Part shown: positions 18,923 through 27,912 of the stretch, in pieces | Layout: each line of letters starts with the position of its first letter | Position numbering within the stretch: the first letter of the stretch is position 1 | NCBI RefSeq assembly: GCF_014305155.1 | Contig: NZ_JACRUK010000011.1 | Location: forward strand, 1 to 64,000 | DNA: 64,000 nt | Source of the DNA: Flavobacterium muglaense | Lineage (GTDB): Bacteria; Bacteroidota; Bacteroidia; Flavobacteriales; Flavobacteriaceae | Direction of reading: 5' to 3' | The notes under the pieces: model-generated | Told to the model about the DNA's origin: nothing | Seen by the model: the letters and a program-made list of their open reading frames with translations, nothing else | Databases searched by the model: none | Translations under genes and position numbers: made by a program

Positions 18923-19537
18923 TTATCTATAATTAGATTTGGCATATAAAATTTTTTTTACATCATCTTCATCTAATTGATAGGTGTCGCTAAAACTGAT
19001 TTCTCTCAGTTCTAATGCTCTATCTTTCATATATTCGAAATACTTATTATGTTGACCTACTTTTAAGGTAATTATTATAATTTGAGTATTGTTTTCAAAT
19101 TCATGCTTAATATCATTTACATAAAAGAAGTTAATTGGTATTAAGGCACTAACAAAAGGTAGGCTTATGTTGTCACCAACTCTGGGCAAATGAGTTAAGT
19201 GATCAACGGTGAATTGACAACTATAATCAAAGTATGTTATGTAGAAATGATATAGTACTTTTTTAAAACTTATATTTAATTTACGCTCATAGGTGAAAAT
19301 TTCGGAATGCATTTTCAATAAAAGCTTTCTTAAGATATGTGATTTTAATCCTGTCGCTTCTTCAGCCTCTTTCATTTTAGGGAATGAAAGGTTTAAATCT
19401 TCATCTAAATAGTCATTAGCAGTTATAAATGATATTATGGGTAAGTACTCATTTTTACCTTCAAAGAGCTCGTGTAGTTGATCTCCAATGTAAATAAAAT
19501 CTCTTATGATTTGTTTTACAGATACTTGTGTTTTCAT
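18923..19537 (-). CDS. Hypothetical protein
   Basis: 204-aa protein not recognised. The N-terminus is charged and helical (MKTQVSVKQIIRDFIYIGDQ); the middle is rich in aromatic residues (LYHFYITYFDYSC). No membrane segment, signal peptide or known motif stands out. Its upstream region carries tandem TGTGGGGATA repeats and abuts the left attachment-site repeat of the 30-kb island, so it lies in the position an integrase gene would be expected to hold, but it shows no recombinase motifs. It converges with the small gene ending at 18834; the terminator lies between them. Confidence 0.6.
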   Translation of the reverse strand: MKTQVSVKQIIRDFIYIGDQLHELFEGKNEYLPIISFITANDYLDEDLNLSFPKMKEAEEATGLKSHILRKLLLKMHSEIFTYERKLNISFKKVLYHFYITYFDYSCQFTVDHLTHLPRVGDNISLPFVSALIPINFFYVNDIKHEFENNTQIIIITLKVGQHNKYFEYMKDRALELREISFSDTYQLDEDDVKKILYAKSNYR

Positions 19538-19581
19538 AATTACTGTTTTGAAATAAATTTAGTAATTATTTTTATAAAAAT

Positions 19582-19602
19582 TGTGGGGATAATGTGGGGA
19601 TA
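19582..19602. repeat. Tandem direct repeat TGTGGGGATA x2
   Basis: Two exact copies of TGTGGGGATA at 19582-19591 and 19593-19602, one helical turn (11 bp) apart, next to the left attachment-site copy. Such phased repeats resemble arm-type recombinase or regulator binding sites; the binding protein is unknown. Confidence 0.5.
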
Positions 19603-19616
19603 TTAGGGAAATAAAA

Positions 19617-19650
19617 AACCCTAACGCCTTTGTTTATAAGGGTTAGGGTA
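19617..19650 (-). terminator. Rho-independent terminator, probably the displaced tRNA-Ser terminator
   Basis: ACCCTAAC (19618-19625) pairs with GTTAGGGT (19642-19649), with an inner CCTT/AAGG extension. The A-rich run at 19611-19618 becomes a T run on the minus strand. It lies 9 bp beyond the left copy of the tRNA-Ser 3' end, in the same orientation as the tRNA, so it may be the original terminator of that tRNA before island insertion. Confidence 0.65.
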
Positions 19651-19658
19651 ATTTTCCT

Positions 19659-19671
19659 GCGGAGAAAGAGG
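19659..19671. repeat. Left attachment-site core (13-bp copy of the tRNA-Ser 3' end)
   Basis: GCGGAGAAAGAGG is identical to the 3' terminal part of the tRNA-Ser gene (49962-49974), in the same orientation. Together with the recombinase at the other end it marks the left boundary of an island. The core overlaps a palindromic stretch, GAGAAAGA-GGT-TCTTTCTC. Confidence 0.7.
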
Positions 19672-19730
19672 TTCTTTCTCTATATCGCTTCATCCCAATG
19701 GATTCAATAGTTTGCAAAAATATATTTTTC

Positions 19731-19748
19731 AGGGTACCAACTAGGGTA
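19731..19748. repeat. Left arm-type repeat AGGGTACCAAnnAGGGTA
   Basis: The 18-bp element at 19731-19748 matches 49797-49814 except for the two spacer bases. Both copies are in the same orientation and inside the island ends, which suggests integrase arm binding sites. Confidence 0.6.
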
Positions 19749-19807
19749 GCAGATTTAGAACTTTAATGTACATCAGCATACAAAGATATGAGTTATATCT
19801 TAATATT

Positions 19808-20122
19808 TTATCCTAATGTTAAATCTTCTTTTTCTACTGAAAAAATATCTATTAAATATTTTTCTATACTTGGAGCAAGGGTCTTATAAAGAGATAAGTT
19901 CTCTTTTGGTACATCTTCTTCAGAAATACATAAAAAGTGTATTACAGCTATAGGTACATTTAAAACTTCACTAAGCTTTTCAAGAGTGTCTGATTGGGGT
20001 TTGAATGTACCGCTAATAATCTGTGATAATGCGGTAGGACTCTTGCCAATTAATTTAGCTACTTCTACTTGTTTAAAACCTCTTTTTTTGATTAAAAGTT
20101 TAATTACTTTACCTATTTCCAT
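19808..20122 (-). CDS. XRE-family HTH protein
   Basis: 104-aa regulator with a classic Cro/CI-type helix-turn-helix: GFKQVEVAKLIGKSPTALSQ near residues 15-34, then SGTFKPQSDTLEKLSEVLNV. The C-terminal third is short and acidic. It is the last gene of a minus-strand group after 68-aa and 305-aa genes, with gaps of 12 and 69 bp. Antitoxin-like or element repressor functions are both possible. It probably shares control with the divergent pentapeptide/pAgo operon, but the DNA target is unknown. Confidence 0.82.
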   Translation of the reverse strand: MEIGKVIKLLIKKRGFKQVEVAKLIGKSPTALSQIISGTFKPQSDTLEKLSEVLNVPIAVIHFLCISEEDVPKENLSLYKTLAPSIEKYLIDIFSVEKEDLTLG

Positions 20123-20134
20123 AATAAATTATTT

Positions 20135-20341
20135 TTATTGAAATATAGATGCAATACTTACTGCTGTAGTAGTTACTGCTTCCATTAATTTAATTCCTAT
20201 TAGAATTTGTTCTTCTTTTGTTTTTGCTTTAGGGATTTCCTCCTTTAACAATATTAACAATTCTCTAGTAACATTATTCATCTCTACGTTTAATAGAGCA
20301 TTATCTATTTGAGACGTAATCTCTTTATTTCTATTTTTCAT
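20135..20341 (-). CDS. Small hypothetical protein
   Basis: 68-aa protein, mainly helical and charged, with a hydrophobic C-terminal segment (VTTTAVSIASIFQ). No family recognised. It lies 12 bp upstream of the XRE gene and 69 bp downstream of the 305-aa gene, so it is probably co-transcribed. A toxin-antitoxin-like or membrane-associated role is possible, but nothing in the sequence shows it. Confidence 0.55.
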   Translation of the reverse strand: MKNRNKEITSQIDNALLNVEMNNVTRELLILLKEEIPKAKTKEEQILIGIKLMEAVTTTAVSIASIFQ

Positions 20342-20410
20342 TTCTTTAATATTTTGATTTTAAAATCTAAAATATTAAGGTTTAGAAAACCATCATAAAC
20401 CTTAATTCGC

Positions 20411-21328
20411 CTAAGCTGTTAAAGAATATGAATGATGTTCGTCGTCTAGGTTTTTGAAATAAAAACTATTTATTTTTCTAAAAAAATCTCTTTTATTTAA
20501 TGCACTTTTTTTAAGACTATTAGATATTGATATTATAATTTTATTTAAAAATTCTAATTCAAATACAGAGCGGTTGATTGTTTCTTCTAATTCTTCAATC
20601 TTAGTAAAATGAGTCCAAAGAAAATCTTCTAAACCATGGGTATATGTAAAATCGAAACCCCCATTGATAATGAAGTTTTTTAAATTTTCTAAATGATGTT
20701 GGTGACGAGTTAAGTCACGGTCGATTATTCCTTGCGTAAACTGATAAGAATTACTATATCCTTCACTATAACTAATACTTCCATTTAAAACTTTTTCGAC
20801 TTTCTGACTTATTTTGTTTTTTAATAGATTGTTCTTTGCTATATCATATTCAGCAAAAGAATGTAAAGTTTCATAATATTCTAATTTTTTAAAACTACTA
20901 TTAAAATTAGCAAGTTTAGGAGGATAGTTATTCCAAGTATCAGATGTGTTTATTTCTGGATAACTTGAAAAATATGATAATTTTAATGGCTTACTACACT
21001 CCTCAAAATATTTTTGTGTACGAATAAACTGTCGTAAAGTAAGCATTGTATTTGACATTCCACCACTATTGACTGATGTATAAAGGTCTAAAGGATTGTA
21101 TGTGCTTTTTTTAGTATTTACAACTGCATTAGCCAGATTTTGACATCGAGAAAATAAATTATCTGATTGTTCAATTTTTAAATTTATTGAATTGAATTTT
21201 TTACAGACTTCTGAAATTTCGCTATATTGAGATTGAATTTTCATTATATTAGAAAGTTTCTCAGTTGCTTTTAATTGAGCAGTAAGCTGGGATGAGAAAT
21301 TGATAATATTTTTTAAAGAATCATTCAT
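20411..21328 (-). CDS. Hypothetical protein
   Basis: 305-aa protein of unknown function, rich in Ser, Asn, Phe and Tyr, with several amphipathic helical stretches (such as FSSQLTAQLKATEKLSNIM at the N-terminus). No signal peptide, membrane segment or catalytic motif seen. It is the first gene of a three-gene minus-strand group ending in an XRE regulator and diverges from the pentapeptide/SIR2-pAgo operon across a 163-bp region with two inverted repeats. The common island location suggests a defence or stabilisation role, but that is conjecture. Confidence 0.55.
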   Translation of the reverse strand: MNDSLKNIINFSSQLTAQLKATEKLSNIMKIQSQYSEISEVCKKFNSINLKIEQSDNLFSRCQNLANAVVNTKKSTYNPLDLYTSVNSGGMSNTMLTLRQFIRTQKYFEECSKPLKLSYFSSYPEINTSDTWNNYPPKLANFNSSFKKLEYYETLHSFAEYDIAKNNLLKNKISQKVEKVLNGSISYSEGYSNSYQFTQGIIDRDLTRHQHHLENLKNFIINGGFDFTYTHGLEDFLWTHFTKIEELEETINRSVFELEFLNKIIISISNSLKKSALNKRDFFRKINSFYFKNLDDEHHSYSLTA

Positions 21329-21334
21329 GAGTAC

Positions 21335-21357
21335 AAATTTAAGTTGAACTTAAATTT
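21335..21357. promoter_or_regulatory. Perfect palindrome, likely operator
   Basis: AAATTTAAGTT and AACTTAAATTT flank a single G, giving 11-bp perfect arms, 6 bp before the 305-aa gene's start and in the divergent promoter region. A second inverted repeat, AAATGTAGG (21418-21426) with CCTACATTT (21456-21464), lies nearer the pentapeptide gene. Both are candidate regulator sites; the local XRE protein is a plausible binder. Confidence 0.5.
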
Positions 21358-21491
21358 AAACCTAATTTATTTTGCTTTTATTTTAAATTTAACATTTAGC
21401 TTTGTTTTAAATTTGATAAATGTAGGTCTTACATTGAATATATTTAAACTATTCTCCTACATTTACAATTGTTAAATTAAAAATACTTTAA

Positions 21492-22688
21492 ATGAATAAT
21501 GGTGACCTTTTAACTCTTATAAATAACAATAATTATCAAAATCATATAACAATTGAAAATAACGTTTATGATTTCTGTAAACTCCATTTGGTTGATGAAA
21601 GTAATCTTGAAGAATTAATAGGGTTTATTAGAAAACATAATTTATATATTATAATTCATATTAATAAAGAGTTACTATTTCTAGATAAATTGTTTGATTT
21701 AATAATTAATTTATCTAATTGTATTTTTTATAAAGAAATAACGTTTAAAAATTGTGTTTTCCAAGAGAAGGTCGATTTTCGGCAAGCAGAATTCAAAGAG
21801 AAAGTTAGGTTTAATGGAAGTAAATTTGAAAAAAAAGTAAGATTTCACGAAAGTATTTTCAGTAAAACAGTATCATTTAACAATACTACATTTAAAGATT
21901 TAGCTGATTTTTGGAATGTTACATTCAATGATGTACAGCGTTTTTATCTTACAGATTTTTTAGGAGTAACCATTTTTTCACATGTTACTTTTAACCATCA
22001 GGTTCAATTTATATATAACAAAACATCTAAGGATACGATAATTAGCTTTGAAAATGCCGATTTTAAACAATCCTTAGATATTTCCAGAGCAAATTTTTGG
22101 TGTAAACTGAATTTCTGGAGTGTAAAAATTAATTACCTTCCTACTGAATTATGGTTGTACCAAACAGATGAGATTATTGAATCACATGATAATAACAGTC
22201 AAAAAGCTCATAAAGTCTTAAGAGAATCCTATAGAATCGTTAAAGATGTTTTTTATAAAGAAGGAAATAATATTGAAGCTATTTCTTTTTATAGCAAAGA
22301 AATGTCTGCTTATGGTAAAGAATTAAAAGTAAATATCGAAGAAAGTAAGATTGAAGAACGAACTTCTTTATTTTTTAATAAAATTTCAAATGATTTTGGG
22401 ACAAGTTGGGCACGGGGTTTACTTTTTGTTTTTGTGACAACGATAATTTTTTATAGTTTATTTTTAATCTTTCTATGGGATGAAATTTATTATCTCCCAA
22501 CACATAAAGGTTTTGCATCATTTTTTAGGCATTTTTTTGAATTTCTAAATATTGCAAAGTGGGACATTAAACCATTTGGTATAACTGATTATAATTATTC
22601 ATATATAGTTCTATTTATAGGTAGGATTTTTATAGGCTACGGTTACTATCAAACAATACAAGCATTTAGAAAATATGGTAAATCCTGA
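21492..22688 (+). CDS. Pentapeptide-repeat protein with C-terminal membrane domain
   Basis: 398-aa protein. Residues about 83-150 carry pentapeptide-like repeats (F-x-x-x-V/A, e.g. FQEKVDFRQAEFKEKVRF), expected to form a right-handed beta-helix. Two hydrophobic segments near residues 306-330 (LLFVFVTTIIFYSLFLIF) and 370-390 (YIVLFIGRIFIGYGYY) suggest a C-terminal membrane hairpin of the ion-channel-like sort often attached to pentapeptide repeats in Bacteroidota. It ends 11 bp before the SIR2-pAgo gene in the same direction, so the two are likely co-expressed. It may be a membrane effector or an anchor for the pAgo system; this pairing is inferred only from gene order. Confidence 0.7.
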   Translation: MNNGDLLTLINNNNYQNHITIENNVYDFCKLHLVDESNLEELIGFIRKHNLYIIIHINKELLFLDKLFDLIINLSNCIFYKEITFKNCVFQEKVDFRQAEFKEKVRFNGSKFEKKVRFHESIFSKTVSFNNTTFKDLADFWNVTFNDVQRFYLTDFLGVTIFSHVTFNHQVQFIYNKTSKDTIISFENADFKQSLDISRANFWCKLNFWSVKINYLPTELWLYQTDEIIESHDNNSQKAHKVLRESYRIVKDVFYKEGNNIEAISFYSKEMSAYGKELKVNIEESKIEERTSLFFNKISNDFGTSWARGLLFVFVTTIIFYSLFLIFLWDEIYYLPTHKGFASFFRHFFEFLNIAKWDIKPFGITDYNYSYIVLFIGRIFIGYGYYQTIQAFRKYGKS

Positions 22689-22699
22689 ATATTTAAATT

Positions 22700-25600
22700 A
22701 TGATACAAAACACAATAGAAGGTAACGCAAGTTTTTTTTTAAGTTATGATGCATTTTTAAGGTCATTTAAGCGTAACATTGATACACCTTATTCTTTCTT
22801 ACTTGGTGCTGGAGCATCAATTAGTTCAGGAATTCAATCAGCTTATGACTGTATTTGGGAATGGAAAAAGGACATCTATTTGTCGAAACATTTAAATTCA
22901 TCAGAGTTTTATAAGAATTATAAAAATGAATCTGTAAGAAGTAGCATTCAGAAATGGCTAGATAACGAGGGTATATATCCAAGTCTTGATTCATCTGAAG
23001 AATACTCCTTTTACGCACAAATAGCTTATCCAATAGCAGATGATAGAAGGAAGTATTTTCAAAGTCTTATTGAGAATAAAGAGCCATATATAGGATATAA
23101 AGCTTTATGTCTCCTTGCTAAAAATGATATTGTTAAAGCAGTTTGGACAACAAATTTTGATGGTCTCACAGTTAGAACTGCTTTTCAAAGTAGTTTGACA
23201 CCAATTGAGATTACTTTGGATAATGTTGATAGACTCTATCGTAACCAAAGCAAAAGAGAACTTCTTTCAATTGCGCTCCACGGAGATTATAAATATACCA
23301 AACTTAAAAACACAGAGAAAGAGCTGGATTCTCAGGACGAAACCTTTTCTGACCATCTGGGAAATTACCATGTTGATAAGAATCTAATTGTGATAGGATA
23401 TAGTGGTAGAGATAAATCTTTAATGAAATCTTTAAATGACGCATTTACTAAACAAGGAACTGGGAGACTTTATTGGTGTGGTTACGGAGATAAAATTAAT
23501 GATGAAGTTGAAGAACTTTTAAGAAATATAAGAAGTGCTGGACGAGAAGCCTTTTATATACCCACTGATGGTTTTGACAAGACTCTTATTCATTTATCAA
23601 AGTCAGCTTTTGAAGATAATTCTATATCATTAGAATCGCTTAATTCGATTCTTAAATTAGCAGGTAATGAAGAATTATCAAAAGCAGAATTTGGTCAATC
23701 AATAGCTAGAGCAGATAAATATTTAAAAAGTAATTTACATGCAATAGTCTTTCCAAAAGAATTATTTCAATTTGAAGTTGAATATGGAGATAATAAGCCT
23801 TGGGCATTTTTAAAAGACAAAACTAGAAATACTGATATTTGTGCAATTCCCTTTAAGAAAAAAGTTTTTGCGCTAGGTACATTATCAGATATATCAAATG
23901 TTTTTAAGAAAACTGAAATTAGAAGGGTTCCCATTTCGAAATTTGATATTGATAATGTTAGCGCATTTAGGTCTTTAATGATTCAAGCTGTCCTGAAGCA
24001 CTTTTTAAGTTATGGACTATTTGATTCTAATTTAAAGGATAAACTTTGGTTAAGAACTAGTGACAAATCAATTGGAGATAAAAAAATTCACAAAGCAATT
24101 TACCTATCTTTTTATTTTGATAATAACACTAAATTTGGTTATTTATCTTTCAGCCCAACTGTTCATTTGACAAGTGAATCCGAAATTTCAAAGGAGGTAA
24201 AGCAAAGAATAAGCAAAGAAGTTTTAGAGAAATTATACAATGATAAATTTGATGAAATTTTAGAATATTGGAATAGTATTTTGTTTAAAAATAAAAATCT
24301 AAAATTTGATTATCCATTAAATTCAGGAACTGGTTTTGAATTTCAAATTACTAAAAATACCGCTTTTGCCGAAATAATGGTGCTTGATAATAATTACAGA
24401 GCTTATAAACCTTCAGATTATAATAATAAGCTAACACAATTTAAAGGTGTTCAGCATTTAGAGCCTCAGCTAATATTTCAAAATAACATGTCAAATTCTC
24501 AGGCTAAAGATTATCATCCTATGAGAGCATTGACAAATCATAAACCTTTTGATAGTAATTTAAACGGAGTAATTTATTCAAATGAAATTAATATAGCTGT
24601 TATTTGTGGCGAAAATTATTCTGAAAAATTATATAATTTCTTGAATCAATTAAATTTAAAGCATCCTACAGATAATATTAATCCCGATTTCTTGATTGAA
24701 TATCCAAGCTTTGCTTCGGCATATAATTTACCCATAAATATTCCATATTTTGGAGATGCTGATAAATGGATAAATATCGAATTAGAGAAATCCAATAGTG
24801 GTAATACGGATAGTGAAAATGCAATTAAATTGGCTAGATTAATAACTTCAAAAATTGAACAAATAATTAATATTCAGAGTCAACATACTATTGTAATCTT
24901 CATACCAAAGGAATGGCAGGCGTTTGAGAGCTTTCAAGAAAAAGGGGAAACTTTTGATTTGCATGATTATATAAAAGCATTTTCAGCTTCTAAAGGGGTT
25001 TCAACACAGTTAATTAGAGAAGAAACCTTAAGTGATAGATTAAAGTGTCAAGTATATTGGTGGTTATCTTTATCTTTTTATGTAAAATCATTAAGAACAC
25101 CTTGGATATTAAATAACCAAGAAAAAAATACTGCATATGCTGGAATTGGTTATAGTATTAAGAAGAACTCAAATGATACCGAGGTTGTAATTGGTTGTAG
25201 TCATATTTACGATTCGAATGGTCAAGGCTTAAAATATAAATTATCAAAAGTTGATAATTATTTTTTAGATAAACAGTCAAATCCTTTTATGTCTTATAAT
25301 GATGCCTTTCAGTTTGGAGTTTCAATTAGAGAGCTTTTTTATAATTCATTAGATAGGTTACCTGAAAGAGTTGTAATTCATAAAAGGACAAAATTCACAG
25401 AAGATGAGATTAAGGGAATTACAGCTAGTCTGAATATGGCAGGTATAACAAAAATAGATTTAATAGAAATTAACTACGAAACTGAAGCTCGTTTTTTATC
25501 TATGAATGTATTTAATAGTTTATTAAGCATCGATAAATTTCCAATATCAAGAGGAACATGTATTGTAACTAATAGATTTGAAGCACTATTATGGACTCAT

Positions 25601-25873
25601 GGTATCGTTCCATCAGTAAGGAATGCAAATTACAGATATTATTTAGGAGGTAGGAGTATTCCTGCTCCTATAAAAATAACGAGACATTATGGAGAATCTG
25701 ATTTGAATACGATTGCAATTGAAATTTTAGGACTAACAAAAATGAATTGGAATTCGTTTGATTTGTATTCCAAATTACCAGCAACTATTAATTCATCAAA
25801 TCAGATTGCTCGTATTGGGAAACTACTTTCAAGATTTGAAGGTAAAACATATGATTATAGGTTGTTTATTTAA
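22700..25873 (+). CDS. Single-chain SIR2-APAZ-short prokaryotic Argonaute (SPARSA-like)
   Basis: 1057-aa defence protein. The N-terminal SIR2-like NAD-hydrolase domain has LLGAGASISSG near residue 33, WTTNFDG near 148 and ALHGDYKY near 191. The middle (about 300-700) fits an APAZ domain. A MID domain follows with VIFIPKEW near 732, FDLHDYIKA and STQLIREETL near 768. The PIWI domain starts at AYAGIGY near 812 and includes RVVIHKRTKF near 889. Where nucleolytic Argonautes have GID, this protein has GIG, so the slicer is probably inactive and the NADase is the effector, as known for SPARSA systems. Guide-directed sensing of invading DNA would trigger NAD depletion. Fusion in one chain is as in the SIR2-fused short pAgo clade. 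Confidence 0.87.
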   Translation: MIQNTIEGNASFFLSYDAFLRSFKRNIDTPYSFLLGAGASISSGIQSAYDCIWEWKKDIYLSKHLNSSEFYKNYKNESVRSSIQKWLDNEGIYPSLDSSEEYSFYAQIAYPIADDRRKYFQSLIENKEPYIGYKALCLLAKNDIVKAVWTTNFDGLTVRTAFQSSLTPIEITLDNVDRLYRNQSKRELLSIALHGDYKYTKLKNTEKELDSQDETFSDHLGNYHVDKNLIVIGYSGRDKSLMKSLNDAFTKQGTGRLYWCGYGDKINDEVEELLRNIRSAGREAFYIPTDGFDKTLIHLSKSAFEDNSISLESLNSILKLAGNEELSKAEFGQSIARADKYLKSNLHAIVFPKELFQFEVEYGDNKPWAFLKDKTRNTDICAIPFKKKVFALGTLSDISNVFKKTEIRRVPISKFDIDNVSAFRSLMIQAVLKHFLSYGLFDSNLKDKLWLRTSDKSIGDKKIHKAIYLSFYFDNNTKFGYLSFSPTVHLTSESEISKEVKQRISKEVLEKLYNDKFDEILEYWNSILFKNKNLKFDYPLNSGTGFEFQITKNTAFAEIMVLDNNYRAYKPSDYNNKLTQFKGVQHLEPQLIFQNNMSNSQAKDYHPMRALTNHKPFDSNLNGVIYSNEINIAVICGENYSEKLYNFLNQLNLKHPTDNINPDFLIEYPSFASAYNLPINIPYFGDADKWINIELEKSNSGNTDSENAIKLARLITSKIEQIINIQSQHTIVIFIPKEWQAFESFQEKGETFDLHDYIKAFSASKGVSTQLIREETLSDRLKCQVYWWLSLSFYVKSLRTPWILNNQEKNTAYAGIGYSIKKNSNDTEVVIGCSHIYDSNGQGLKYKLSKVDNYFLDKQSNPFMSYNDAFQFGVSIRELFYNSLDRLPERVVIHKRTKFTEDEIKGITASLNMAGITKIDLIEINYETEARFLSMNVFNSLLSIDKFPISRGTCIVTNRFEALLWTHGIVPSVRNANYRYYLGGRSIPAPIKITRHYGESDLNTIAIEILGLTKMNWNSFDLYSKLPATINSSNQIARIGKLLSRFEGKTYDYRLFI

Positions 25874-26079
25874 AAAAACACAAGAAATCAACTTGATGAT
25901 TTTAATATATAGTTTTTTTATTTTTCTGTTTTTTTTGCAAGTTTATTATATTATCTGCGACACCAGCAAGTTTATAAAGTGTATTTCTTATAATTATCAC
26001 TTCTACATCAGTGTAAAAAATTCCATTTTTATTTAAAATTTTCTTGCATTTTGTAATTGACAACATCTATTTGGTTTTG

Positions 26080-26304
26080 TTAAAAATCCAGTAACTCACT
26101 CAGTGGTATTTCAAGTCCTTTACATATTTCAAGGAGATAGAGATATGTAGGGTTAAATTCGCCAGCTTCGACTTTGTGAATAGATTGCTGGTCTTTTAAA
26201 ATACTCAAACCAAGTTTTGCTTGTGATAATCCACGAGCCATCCTCAATTGCTTAATACGCAATCCTAATCGCTTCAACTCATTTGTATTATCTATAGCTT
26301 CCAT
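26080..26304 (-). CDS. XRE-family HTH regulator
   Basis: 74-aa, essentially a lone Cro/CI-type helix-turn-helix: LRIKQLRMARGLSQAKLGLS then QQSIHKVEAGEFNPTYLYLL, ending with EIPLSELLDF. It stands alone between the pAgo operon and the secreted-protein cluster, with a long AT-rich upstream region. It may control either neighbour. Confidence 0.85.
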   Translation of the reverse strand: MEAIDNTNELKRLGLRIKQLRMARGLSQAKLGLSILKDQQSIHKVEAGEFNPTYLYLLEICKGLEIPLSELLDF

Positions 26305-26593
26305 ATGAAGCCAATTTGAGGATAATGCTTAATTTTTTTAACATACTATAATATGTTAATTGAATTTTTAATTATGTTTGTGGGAATTTTAGAAGCAACC
26401 GTTAAATTGAGAAAATTTGGCGATAACTAATTCTTAATTTTTCGGATATTAATTAGCTATAGTTTTGCAGTAAAATATTACTTTATAAAAGAACTAATAT
26501 CTTCGTTTGGGTAAATAGTCATAATGGAGATAAAGTAAAAAAGTTCAATGTTTAAAATAAAAAATCATAAAATATAAATATTCAATACTATAA

Positions 26594-27898
26594 ATGAAAA
26601 ATAAAATAAGCTCAAAACAATTATTCTTTGTTTTATTAGTACATTTTTTGAACATATCTAGTTCAATAGCACAAACTGTTAATACTAATGGCAAAACTGA
26701 TTTCTCAATCCATGAAGTTAAACCAAAAGAGACCATATATAGTGTTTCAAATATGTTTAATATAGGTATAGATGAATTGATTGAACTCAATCCTGAACTC
26801 AAAGAGAAAGGGATTCAGTTGGGAATGCTTTTAAAAGTACCTGTTAAAAAAGAAGTTATTAAAAATGAAAATAAAATCCCTTTAAAATCAGATAATTTAA
26901 AAACTAAGAGCTCTGTACAGTTAACAAAAACAGATAATATTAAAGTATTAAAAAATTATGATTTAATTAAAGATGGATTGAAAGGTCGTGTAAAATCAAT
27001 TGAAATTAACTTTCAAGAAGGAAAAATAGTTAGAGAATATAATGAATTTGGCAAACTTAAATCGATTGTTTTAAATGACAATTTTTATGATAAAATTGAA
27101 GATTTTGAAATGACATATTCTCCTAAAGAATTTGATGATGAGTTTTTGGTTGTACTTCCATTTGGTAGATTGAAGACTACAATTCATGTGGATAGAGGTA
27201 TGCAAACTTCTGGAATTTCCCCTAAGAATTTAGATTATGTATATGATTCTGAAGGAAAATTAATAAGTGTCAAAAATATAAACTTTGAATATGATAACGA
27301 TGGCAACCTAATAGAAAAAAAATATTCATATGATGATAATTATTTAAGTAACCCTGATTCTAGGTCAGCTATCAGTAAAATAAAATATAAATGGAAGAAT
27401 GGGAAATTAATTTCAAAATATGCTTATAATGTAGTTGGAGATAGATACCATGAATTTTATGACATTGAATATATAGGTAATCAACAAATAATAAAAGTAA
27501 GTACAAATAGTAAAGATACGCCTCGAGAAACAATTACTATTACAAGAAACACAAGTGGTCAAATTATTAATAAAACACGAGTAAGTCACCCTAATTATTT
27601 TGGAGGTAAGCCAAGAGATTATTATACTAAATACTCAAACAATTACCTATATTCAAATGGATTTATAGTCAAAATTGGGAATACGGTAAAAGTAGTTAGA
27701 GATACCCATGGAAACATTCTTCACATAGATAAAGATAATTATAATAGAAATCAATATGAACATGATACAGAATGGTCATATGAATATGATGAGTATGATA
27801 ACTGGATAAAAAGAACTGAATACAATGTAAAATTAGGAGATATAAAAATAACTAAAAAAACAGGTGAGATTACTCGAAAAATCACTTATTATCAATAA
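26594..27898 (+). CDS. Secreted LysM-domain protein
   Basis: 434-aa exported protein. A Sec signal peptide (hydrophobic FFVLLVHFLNISSSIAQ, cleavage after about residue 27) precedes a LysM domain near residues 40-88 (HEVKPKETIYSVSNMFNI, then DELIELNPELKEKG and GMLLKVP), which would bind peptidoglycan or related glycans. The remaining C-terminal part, from about residue 125, consists of beta-rich Tyr/Asp/Asn segments like YD-type repeats (for example DYVYDSEGKLISVKN). It starts a cluster of three exported proteins. Function unknown; the LysM domain suggests a periplasmic or outer-membrane-facing position. Confidence 0.75.
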   Translation: MKNKISSKQLFFVLLVHFLNISSSIAQTVNTNGKTDFSIHEVKPKETIYSVSNMFNIGIDELIELNPELKEKGIQLGMLLKVPVKKEVIKNENKIPLKSDNLKTKSSVQLTKTDNIKVLKNYDLIKDGLKGRVKSIEINFQEGKIVREYNEFGKLKSIVLNDNFYDKIEDFEMTYSPKEFDDEFLVVLPFGRLKTTIHVDRGMQTSGISPKNLDYVYDSEGKLISVKNINFEYDNDGNLIEKKYSYDDNYLSNPDSRSAISKIKYKWKNGKLISKYAYNVVGDRYHEFYDIEYIGNQQIIKVSTNSKDTPRETITITRNTSGQIINKTRVSHPNYFGGKPRDYYTKYSNNYLYSNGFIVKIGNTVKVVRDTHGNILHIDKDNYNRNQYEHDTEWSYEYDEYDNWIKRTEYNVKLGDIKITKKTGEITRKITYYQ

Positions 27899-27912
27899 TA
27901 AATATTAAACAT

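Noticed and set aside
22700..25873. Calling this protein a catalytically active Argonaute
   Set aside because: The first catalytic Asp of PIWI is replaced by Gly (GIG), and the fused SIR2 domain points to an NADase mode.
25758..26036. A 92-aa frame overlapping the end of the SIR2-pAgo gene
   Set aside because: Runs in another frame of a clearly coding sequence and continues into A/T-rich DNA with hydrophobic noise.
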